Source: Ruegeria meonggei
Lineage (GTDB): Bacteria; Pseudomonadota; Alphaproteobacteria; Rhodobacterales; Rhodobacteraceae
Direction: 5' to 3'
NCBI RefSeq assembly: GCF_900172215.1
Contig: NZ_FWFP01000016.1
Coordinates: 1-64,000 of the forward strand
DNA: 64,000 bases
This document shows positions 60,601 to 64,000 of the stretch, piece after piece (positions within the stretch are counted from its first letter, which is position 1; each line of letters opens with the position of its first letter). The notes below the pieces were generated by a model. The model did not search any database. It was not told where the DNA came from and was given only the letters and a program-made list of their open reading frames with translations. A program made the translations under genes and the position numbers.

Positions 60601-62037
60601 CGCACCGGTCCCGCCGCTGCCGCCGATGGACTGCGCCATAACCCCGTCGGCACCAGCGCCCGAGGTCAGAATGCTGCCCGTTCCTTGCACTGTGACGCCT
60701 ACCGCGCTGCCGCTGCCGCCGTTCGAGCCGACACCGCCCAACGAAAGTGACACCAACCCGCCAGCTGTTCCGCCGGAACCGCCGCCGCCGCCAATGGATT
60801 GGGCAACGATGCCGCGTGAAAAATCACCCTGCGTTTCAATCGCTCCGGCATGCGTGACCGAAACCTGTCCGCCGTTACCGCCATTGTCCGCACCACCGAT
60901 CAACGAAACCAAAAGGTTTCCACTTGTCCCGGCGGAACCGCCGGACCCACCGATCGACTGGGCATAAATCCCATTCGCGTAGTCGCCCGTTGTCAGAATA
61001 CTGGCGCTTGACGTTGTGTTGACGGTCACCGTGCCGCCGCTGCCACCAAAACCGCCATCGCCGGACGAACCCACCAATCCCCACTGAGATCCACCATCGC
61101 CACCGTTATTCGAAACGCTCAGCGCATAGATGCCATCGGCGGAATCCCCGGATGTCGAAATCGCCCCATTTTGGGTAACGGTCACGTTGCCCCCATCAGA
61201 CGAGTGCCCCCCGGTACCACCAACGGGGGCTAAAACACCGCTGCCACCGTTGCCTGCCTTGCCGCTTCGGCTGAACGCGAAAATACCATCATTGTCGCTG
61301 CCCGACGTTTGGATTGTGCTGCCGGTGGATTGTGTCGCGTTAACCGTACCACCCTTGCCACCATCGCCGCCGTCACGCCCATCCCAGAAACTCAGATATG
61401 AGTCGCCACCATTGCCGCCATCACCGCCTACGCTGCCGACTTGCCATCCTATGTTGCTGGTCGCGTTGACATCACTGCTCAGCGTCTTTGTCTGCGTCGG
61501 ACCCGTCGACCCATTGCCACCTGAGCTTGGCGGAACAAACAATGCGCCGTCGCTCCCGTTGCTGCCGCCCTGGCCGTAGACAACCTGGTTTACTCCGTTC
61601 GGTCCTGAAACGTCCTGAGGTGGCGTCACCGTACCCGGAGTACCTGAACTGTTGAAGCCGCTGTTGTACTGCGAAAGTGTCAGTTGAGTGGACAAACTGG
61701 CCGTGCCAGATGCGCCTGAGCTGCTGATTTCTGCCGTTGTGCCGGAAATAGAGACAATCCCAAAAGACACCGGCGGATTGTCAGAGTTGTAGATTGTATC
61801 GCCTGCACTTTTAACGAGAAAAACATAGCCATCGGCCGTCTCTACAAATGCAGTTGTCCCGGCCGTAGGTGTTGAGGCCGGGTCCACGATCAGCGCGCTT
61901 ACGGTGGTGTCCAGACCTGTCACCGGGTTGGTAACTGTGTCGCCGACTTTCGAAGTAGAGTTAGGAGCTGCTAGCAAAGACGTTGAAATCAAAACACAAA
62001 ACGAAGAAACTAAAATCAGATTTGATTTATTTATCAC
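48700..62037 (-). CDS. Giant glycine-rich autotransporter (type Va secreted, 4445 residues)
   Basis: A 4445-residue protein starting at a GTG at 62037 (AGGGG upstream; an in-frame stop precedes it). The signal peptide is NLILVSSFCVLISTSLLAAP. The passenger consists of about 50-60 imperfect 65-residue repeats, each with a SVGGGGGNGG-like block, a GxxVxVGLGGxGGxGG-like block and a DVTTxGDxSxGVVxQS-like block, interrupted by two non-repeat insertions. Residues about 3850-4150 are a repeat-free stem; the last 285 residues are the outer-membrane beta-barrel, ending in VGLGVGIQF with the terminal Phe required for barrel assembly. A Cys pair (NCERY, RRCVWF) lies at the start of the barrel. It belongs to the type Va autotransporter group and is likely displayed on the surface as an adhesin- or biofilm-type protein; function is inference. 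Confidence 0.9.
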   Translation of the reverse strand: MINKSNLILVSSFCVLISTSLLAAPNSTSKVGDTVTNPVTGLDTTVSALIVDPASTPTAGTTAFVETADGYVFLVKSAGDTIYNSDNPPVSFGIVSISGTTAEISSSGASGTASLSTQLTLSQYNSGFNSSGTPGTVTPPQDVSGPNGVNQVVYGQGGSNGSDGALFVPPSSGGNGSTGPTQTKTLSSDVNATSNIGWQVGSVGGDGGNGGDSYLSFWDGRDGGDGGKGGTVNATQSTGSTIQTSGSDNDGIFAFSRSGKAGNGGSGVLAPVGGTGGHSSDGGNVTVTQNGAISTSGDSADGIYALSVSNNGGDGGSQWGLVGSSGDGGFGGSGGTVTVNTTSSASILTTGDYANGIYAQSIGGSGGSAGTSGNLLVSLIGGADNGGNGGQVSVTHAGAIETQGDFSRGIVAQSIGGGGGSGGTAGGLVSLSLGGVGSNGGSGSAVGVTVQGTGSILTSGAGADGVMAQSIGGSGGTGANTYGLVAIGGTGSKGGTGAAVSVSNFGRIVTGGDGARGIIAQSIGGGGGDGGSSGGMVSVGGNGSGGGSGSTVTIVNDGIITTTGDDAMGVLAQSIGGGGGNGGSSGSVGAFVGVAIGGDGGAGGAGGDVNVTLSNTDSSQPSAIQTSGDRSTGVFAQSVGGGGGNGGGAVSVAVGAFGAASVSVGGTAGNGGDGGDVTISGSGSASVQTGGDDAIGVMLQSVGGGGGNGGYAVSVAVSGGPVSGSLAVGVGGDGGTGGTGGSVTVGQFNSSGVATAAGFEGTVVTTGNRSTGMLFQSVGGGGGNGGLAVAATGGASALFSGNVSIGIGGQAGSAGDGGLVQVYTNADIATTGTNSSAMIAQSVGGGGGNGGGSIAAGISASAGAAVGINVGVGGDGGGAGTGGDVTLVAGGSTIETSGAFSSGVVAQSVGGGGGNGGYSVGASADIGGAAAGSVSVGLGGKAGGGGAGGAVTAQVDADVTTRGDDSGAIVVQSIGGGGGNGGFSVAAGLAAGGAGAGTVDVGLGGDGGSGGIGGTVTGVRVNGDVRTEGLRSTGVVIQSVGGGGGNGGFNVTAGVAAGGAGAATIGVGLGGDGTGGGNGGVVEGQVAGDVTTLADNSGGVVFQSIGGGGGNGGFNVTAGIAGAGAGGGAVTVGLGGDGSGGGIGQAVTGRVTGAVSTGGADSTAILAQSVGGGGGNGGFNVSASVAGAGVASGAVSVGLGGNGGSGAIGGTVNLTTTNSVVTAGDRSSGVVAQSIGGGGGNGGFNISGTGAGAGVGSGAVSVGLGGTGDGGSNGGAVTLTSNGTILTQGEVATAFLAQSVGGGGGNGGFNVSASVQGSGTAGAGVSVGLGGSGGGGGDGSTVIATSNNAVETQGDQSSGVVAQSIGGGGGNGGFNVSASLSGAGTASGAVSVGLGGSGDTGGQGGDVTLTSNGTILTGGFASGGFVAQSIGGGGGNGGFNVLPTVSGAGTGAGALSVGLGGSGAGGGDGSLVTASTTANVVTKGDASVGILAQSVGGGGGNGGFNVSPALAGAGTGAGAITVGLGGSGSGGGNGGVVGLTVANDVQTEGAQSSAVVAQSIGGGGGNGGFNISASVGGAGTGSGSAAVGLGGRGTGGGDASAVTANVTGNLVTLAETSTGLLAQSVGGGGGNGGMNISVAVAAAGTGSGGASVGLGGAAGTGGNAGTAEATLTGDVSTQGDESGGVVVQSLGGGGGNGGMNISATVTVAGTGSGGASVGLGGSGGSGGNSDTAAGTVVGNVTTAGDNSGGVLVQSAAGGGGNGGLNVSAAVNLSGTGGGAVGVGIGGSGGSGGNASTATGSVTGDIVTAGENSTGVLVQSVGGGGGNGGLNVSGAVSIARTGSGAAGIGVGGFGGSGGTSDVVDNTLVGNVSTSGARSAGIIAQSLGGGGGNGATNISGAISVASNFSGGLGVGVGGFGGSGGAADNVTQQVTGNVTTIGDDSVGVMTQSLGGGGGNGGTNISAALSLSRSTNAAVGIGVGGFGGGGADAGALVQSTVTGGVGTSGDRSTGVMTQSVGGGGGNGGTNISASLGISQQNGGAISLGVGGFGGGAGNGGEVISTLRSSTDTGGTTSVVTMGADSIGVMAQSVGGGGGNGGLNVSGAVNLTGKSGAAVGLGLGGFGGGGGDAGAVTLDVQSDVVTAGDGSHGLFAQSLGGGGGTGGVNISGSLALTKPSGSDTIFSVAAGVGGFGGAGGDASAVDLDYTGNIQAVPMVQQPDGTFVVDESAGASGIIAQSLGGGGGNGGTNVSGGIAISGKPGAGQTDSSKSYAVVVGVGGFGGGGGNAGNVDVNIGSGSTIMAHGTGQSGLMAQSVGGGGGNGGLNVSGGIVSDSSLIVGVGGFAGNGGTAGDVNVTAQADITVSTNPDDISIPSDTTFEEKLRDFLGDTIVDETEELASTFGLERLFIDMGVFNEEKPDTDGSAGLMAQSIGGGGGNGGLNVSGGIALSKDGKIPSVTFGVGGFGGNGNMSGDVNVDHTGFVSVAGNWKHGVLAQSIAGGGGNGALNVTGQLNYGDSNSSDGKTDLSIVGGLGGHGGTGADAGNVSVTQTGNIATSGYHARGIFAQSIGGGGGTGGINATFVGTKDSSPIAMGIGGFGGGGGHAGDVTVARGTAAAAAGTILTDGVGSHGIEASSIGGGGGDAGINAVVGISKTTGNQSNGGTGDSSNRKTPTNTGVDDSVLANYNSVLDELEGKVNPADSSGNKTGVSAVIAIGGDAGTAGDGGTVDIDHYGDVITLQHSSHGIFGQSIGGGGGNAALNLGMTYELASDATNKGFGLAIGGGTGNGGVGGSVDVRNTGDITTTGADSHGLFAQSVGGGGGNAGYNSVSTSVDGGNVNIQIGRTGGTGGRGGDVYASSNGFVSTAGDRSYGFFAQSIGNGGGNSTSTSVSIGTPKSGDSKGNKASLSVGLDGGTGGAAGDVTTVVAGTVVTQGADAHGVFAQSVGGGGGNGGKASNSAGKGISIALSIGGTGGTGGVGGKVDVTNTAQIATFGDRSIGLLAQSIGGAGGTGGMVQAGQSNLDTVKALVKPSTVGTTASINVGGTGGDGMTSDTVTVVSDGMISTAGTMSHGIFAQSVGGGGGMGGVVENRIISLRKDIGNTATLSIGGDGGTGATSAAVSVTNRDVIQTTGDKSIGIYAQSVGGGGGDAQQVRNIILGRSSDGSTTNAILIGGTGGTGASASTVTVVNEVDATILTTGSESYGILAQSVGGGGGNGGSTISIDGRYGGAEASTRRALQFGLGGSGGDGGTGSTVSVTNAGTIMTTGDGAHAILAQSIGGGGGNGGSSITGTMRLKTGDSSSPTAQLNIGGSGGTGNMAGNVIVANSGGIQVDGAGAYGILAQSVGGGGGNGGLAVAMDVNDIKNTMTGKSYSNIAIGGSGGSGADGGDVTVDHTGIIIVNAENGFGIYAQSVGGGGGNAGYSVSSPLISALDYTISQALGARSGSTGAVGTVTVNSTGDILVNGEGSEAVFAQSVNGGGGNVDTFVDFTAATANSGSTGTGTVVSSDIALGGDDVSGMAGNRVAQSHNGNIATTRDRSTGLMLQSVGGGGGTSSNTVNVQDGDGIDITARLGAIDTDDASGGDVNGSRTGDVGTDGAFSSAGAAQSIGGGGGKLVLNSTSDVQAGAEKTASVILGSDPSFNNDGGNIDLLLDGDVFTSGDRSFGQSVQSIGAGGGEVVLSGLGRADVTLGAQDGSSGDGGNVDFANTGDVTTSGKGSHGFVIQSIGGGGGLVSTDIDASKVTVDLSSNNGGDGGDIRFAQSGSIVTTGKNAIGVVAQSLGGGGGMVDNAFRGTAGGAGAGGAIDMDLTGNILSVGEGGIGVLAQSEGRDGADAITLGLDGVVMGGTGQADSVASIVVSGGADNVLSLSNASVLIAANNQLVNGGDGNEQISLKGTALGNLNLGAGQNSLTVEEGADFYSLDTVDLGADGQMQVNGNLVLGGNVGLNTDLTPTIQSSDFIFAGNVSQTTNLTGSLAFGDTAMSTFDVYFLTTGASGGRSDLINVTGDASMGGTLLPQLNTLERALPLVIINPDGTATDAGTVIQDTVVLDYTIGLNGATSDGSSVDLVITPDYSTAGMNANQAAVGDYINQVLNGQGSVEQGELFALIGNMMSEAEVIAAIDSLTIADYAADVVDAYYGTRVFADALHNCERYTEHQSGDDPRRCVWFSGGRSFYDREQIGIYDELDINNTNLSAGIRLPVGDDLYAGFAFGHDQISLRNGTQYNATGDRFNLGASLTKYVSSWEFAAMLSGGWSDYDTARSGGVSGTLPNGTPVNTNGVSSIKHKMNHQNLRLSVAYDYRFAGGSSFLKPEIAVDATRLATESNGDATLSGVVLQYDSEMIYSLTPSLEIGTEQTLSAKQKLRASLRAGAIFSSDDTVSVSAGFSGASAADGGFSNTSYIGDTHGLVSAELGLYALDDSSFLNLSLDHVFGDSTEALQVGLGVGIQF
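50560..61300 (-). repeat. 195-bp coding repeats of the autotransporter passenger
   Basis: On the plus strand a GC-rich block (ttgccgccgccgccgccaac and variants) recurs about every 195 bases, corresponding to the SVGGGGGNGG-type block of the 65-residue protein repeat. Units are diverged rather than identical, so they are old duplications; adjacent units in the centre (about 56300-59500) are most alike. The array is coding, not CRISPR: no short identical repeats or unique spacers are present. Confidence 0.8.
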
Positions 62038-62941
62038 CCTTGACCCCTAAAGCCGACTTAGTAAAAAACAGATGGGAATTAGCTGCGCTCAAGAAGAATT
62101 GCAACTGCTGCTTGACCAATCCCCATCACAATTCGAAGCAGAATATGCACAAGTTAAGAGCGACTAATGTGGCGTCGTTCGCACAAATTAAAATTCGTTT
62201 CTACAATTGCACAAATGCAACAAACAAGACTCAGCATTGGATTCGTGGCCTCATTTGATTTGAGTTGGATGGGTCGATACAAGCCACGATTGGGTACATC
62301 AAGTTCGAACCGCAGGTCGCCTGAAACCTGCGACGACTTCAGCACTGTCCAGGCGATATTTGGCATTTCGATTTTGTCGTTATGGCCATCTCTGGGCGCA
62401 AGTATTGGCTTTGGCGGGCTTGATCAGCAGGGCGTCGTTCTGGACGAGGCCCTCTAACCTAAACGGGATAACCAGGCTGCAAAACAGCTGCTGCGAAGCC
62501 TTATGCTGTGCTGGGCGCGGGATGACGGTTATTGAGGCGGATCAAGACCGCTGCATCTGTCGATTGACGCGACCAAGGTCAAAGCGGAGCGCGAACCCCA
62601 TGTTACAGCAACTTCTCTTCACCTTCGCGGAAACTCAAATTGAAGAGAACGTACAGCCACACTGCGTGAGCAATGAACTGAGGAGGAAATCAGCGATGAT
62701 TGCAGCTGACTGAAGATAGTTTCATCGATGTGACCTACGTCCAAATCTGGGCATCAGCAACCGAAGAACGGATAACGTGAAAACACCACTTGAACTCGCA
62801 GATCGCGAACCAGGCGGACGCCGGCGATGTAGGCGATGTCAAATAGACTACGGCGTTGGATTTGAACGCCGAAATATCCGCGATCCAAGGATAAACTCAT
62901 GGCTCGGCCTTCAACGCCGCACAGAATGGCCAAACGCGGCG
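62038..62941. other. Gene-free spacer with mobile-element debris
   Basis: About 900 bases between the autotransporter start and the amino-acid transporter genes. It must contain the autotransporter promoter, probably within 62040-62200, but no strong -35/-10 pair is seen by eye. 62290-62520 is an IS6-family transposase relic. The following piece has a coding-like frame (SRPLHLSIDATKVKAEREP, about 62537-62600) that I cannot assign, and a minus-strand frame at 62754-62945 that lacks support. Confidence 0.6.
62290..62520 (+). pseudogene. IS6-family transposase relic, frameshifted
   Basis: Joining reading frames gives IKFEPQVA (from 62298), NLRRLQHCPGDIWHFDFVVM and AISGRKYWLWRA, then DQQGVVLDEAL in a second frame and KRDNQAAKQLLRSLMLCW in a third. 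That is the order of the IS6-family core (KFGP...RRRPRPGD.WHLDEV.V...G.K.WLWRAVDQDG.VLDE...RRD..AAKRLL). The catalytic Asp-Glu after WH is changed (HFDF) and at least two frame changes and one stop are present, so it is dead. Terminal repeats were not found. Confidence 0.75.
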
Positions 62942-63673
62942 TCAAAGTACACGTGAAAGAAAGGCCTTGGTACGCGGTTCGCGCGGTGAGGCGAACAGCA
63001 CGTCAGGCGGGCCTTGTTCCAAGATACGGCCCGCATCAAGGAAACATATCTTGTCCGCCAGTTCCCGGGCAAATCCCATCTCGTGGGTGGCAAGGACCAT
63101 AGTCATTCCCTGCTTTCGCAGGTCGCGAAGAACGTCCAGCACCTCGCCTACGAGTTCAGGATCCAGTGCGCTCGTGATCTCGTCAAACAGCATGATTTGC
63201 GGTTCCATCGCCAACGCTCGGATTATCGCCACGCGCTGTTGCTGACCGCCCGAGAGCTGATCCGGGTAATGCTCCATCCGGTCGCCCAGCCCAAATCGGG
63301 AGAACAACTTTGCAACGCGTGGGCGCAGCTCTTCTCTGCTCAGTCTCCGCACGCGACGCGGAGCGAGCATCACATTTTCTGCGGCAGTCATGTGGGGAAA
63401 GAGGTTGTAGCTCTGGAATACAATGCCGATCTGTTGGCGTACGGGCTGGGGGTCTAGTCCCGGCTCGGAAATGTCTGTCCCGTCCAGCCAAATCACTCCA
63501 TCATCTATGGGTTCCAGCAGGTTCATGCACCGCAGGAGCGTGGATTTTCCAGAACCTGACGCCCCGATTAAACAGACCATCTCGCCCTCGGCCACGTCGA
63601 GATCAATGCCTTTGCATACCTCGTGTTCACCGAACCGCTTCCGGACCCTTCGCAAGGATAACTTCGCCATCAC
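62942..63673 (-). CDS. Polar amino-acid ABC transporter ATP-binding protein (GlnQ/HisP-like)
   Basis: A 243-residue ATPase with Walker [11 protein letters not shown]-loop [20 protein letters not shown], signature [15 protein letters not shown] and H-switch [17 protein letters not shown]. The [10 protein letters not shown] segment is diagnostic of the polar amino-acid family (GlnQ, HisP, GltL). Walker B reads [11 protein letters not shown], with Ile in place of the usual Pro after DE; this is a minor departure. The start (63673) overlaps the permease stop by four bases (ATGA). It is transcribed from beyond the right edge with the permease. Ligand class cannot be narrowed. Confidence 0.93.
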   Translation of the reverse strand: MMAKLSLRRVRKRFGEHEVCKGIDLDVAEGEMVCLIGASGSGKSTLLRCMNLLEPIDDGVIWLDGTDISEPGLDPQPVRQQIGIVFQSYNLFPHMTAAENVMLAPRRVRRLSREELRPRVAKLFSRFGLGDRMEHYPDQLSGGQQQRVAIIRALAMEPQIMLFDEITSALDPELVGEVLDVLRDLRKQGMTMVLATHEMGFARELADKICFLDAGRILEQGPPDVLFASPREPRTKAFLSRVL

Positions 63674-64000
63674 GAACGCGCCCTGTTCTGCTTGTTCATC
63701 AAGTAATCCGCATATCGTGTGGCGGGTATGGTGAGCGCCAAAAAGATGAGCGCTGCGCCTACGTAAGGTGTGAAATTGGCATAAAGCGACTTGTAGACAC
63801 CAGCTTGGCGGAAAATCTCCACCGGGCCTATGAAAGACAAAAGCGCCACGTCCTTCTGCAAAGCGATGAAGAGGTTCATATTGGCAGGAACCACATTGCG
63901 AATGGCTTGTGGCAATACCACAAAGCGCATGGTGTCCTGATCGCTAAGCCCCAGCGAGGCTGCAGCGGATCGCTGCGATTGGTGGATCGAGTCGATGCCG
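63670..64000 (-). CDS. Polar amino-acid ABC transporter permease, C-terminal part (cut by window edge)
   Basis: The last 109 codons of a HisM/GlnP-type permease; its start lies past base 64000. The conserved EAA-like loop is visible as [20 protein letters not shown] with [15 protein letters not shown], followed by the helical [20 protein letters not shown] and a final [20 protein letters not shown] segment. Its stop overlaps the ATPase start. It forms an importer with the ATPase; the binding protein and any second permease should be further right. Confidence 0.9.
   Translation of the reverse strand, partial: GIDSIHQSQRSAAASLGLSDQDTMRFVVLPQAIRNVVPANMNLFIALQKDVALLSFIGPVEIFRQAGVYKSLYANFTPYVGAALIFLALTIPATRYADYLMNKQNRARS

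Noticed and set aside
50560..61300. Possible CRISPR array or tandem satellite from the regularly spaced GC-rich blocks
   Set aside because: Spacing is about 195 bases, the blocks are diverged and continuous with one coding frame, and no unique spacers of 30-40 bases are present.
49955..61579. Many long stop-free, proline-rich frames on the plus strand (for example 56243-56587 and 57440-57973)
   Set aside because: They are antisense shadows of the glycine-rich autotransporter; GGC/GGT codons read backwards give Pro and Ala. No ribosome-binding sites or domains support them.
62754..62945. 63-residue minus-strand frame at the end of the amino-acid ATPase gene
   Set aside because: No start signal or domain; it lies in debris next to an IS6 relic and could be part of an unrelated decayed gene.

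Overview
The window looks like a piece of a marine alphaproteobacterial chromosome, most likely Rhodobacteraceae (Roseobacter group). This is inferred from gene content and moderately high GC, not from a marker gene: quaternary-amine ABC transporters with fused double permeases, GcvT-fold C1-transfer enzymes, a formate-THF ligase at the left edge, an IalB-type protein and a Rhodobacteraceae-like set of regulators. No rRNA, tRNA, CRISPR array, prophage or intact insertion sequence was seen.

Layout. 1-8360: start of fhs, a LysR regulator, and a betaine-type ABC operon (binding protein, ATPase, double permease) that ends in an unusual tandem DUF1989-GcvT fusion, followed by a small exported protein. 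8488-15521: a tightly overlapping membrane operon, DUF4129 / DUF4350 / MoxR ATPase / DUF58 / SpoIIM / RDD, followed by a multi-pass protein. 15629-23661: a VOC/HxlR divergent pair, an MFS-like transporter, a winged-helix/TPR regulator divergent from a homocysteine methyltransferase, an exported barrel-like protein, a GNAT enzyme and a di-haem peroxidase. 23585-32737: a DeoR regulator and a second betaine-type operon: binding protein, an internal terminator, ATPase, double permease, choline-kinase-like phosphotransferase, dimethylglycine-dehydrogenase-like enzyme and an inositol-monophosphatase-family enzyme. 32872-36519: a lone 1215-residue protein joining an acyltransferase-like region, an adenylation domain and a carrier domain. 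36520-37242: a spacer with an IS6-family relic. 37243-46893: a GntR-controlled sugar operon (ABC importer, GMC dehydrogenase with small subunit, aldehyde dehydrogenase, enolase-superfamily dehydratase, DgoK-type kinase). 46894-48201: decayed DNA with an ATPase pseudogene. 48202-62037: a 4445-residue autotransporter with an IalB-family gene three bases after it. 62038-62941: another decayed spacer with a second IS6-family relic. 62942-64000: the end of a polar amino-acid ABC transporter operon.

How it works together. The left half is centred on import and stepwise demethylation of methylated amines or sulfonium compounds. Two paralogous uptake systems feed two different GcvT-domain enzymes, with fhs and a homocysteine methyltransferase as plausible methyl or C1 sinks. 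The right half is accessory: a sugar-acid pathway, a very large surface protein and an orphan carrier-protein enzyme, separated by decayed mobile DNA.

Most unusual items: the acyltransferase-adenylation-carrier fusion, the tandem DUF1989-GcvT fusion, the phosphotransferase/demethylase/phosphatase operon, the giant 65-residue-repeat autotransporter with its paired IalB gene, and several candidate operators. All function statements rest on reading motifs by eye; no database search was possible.
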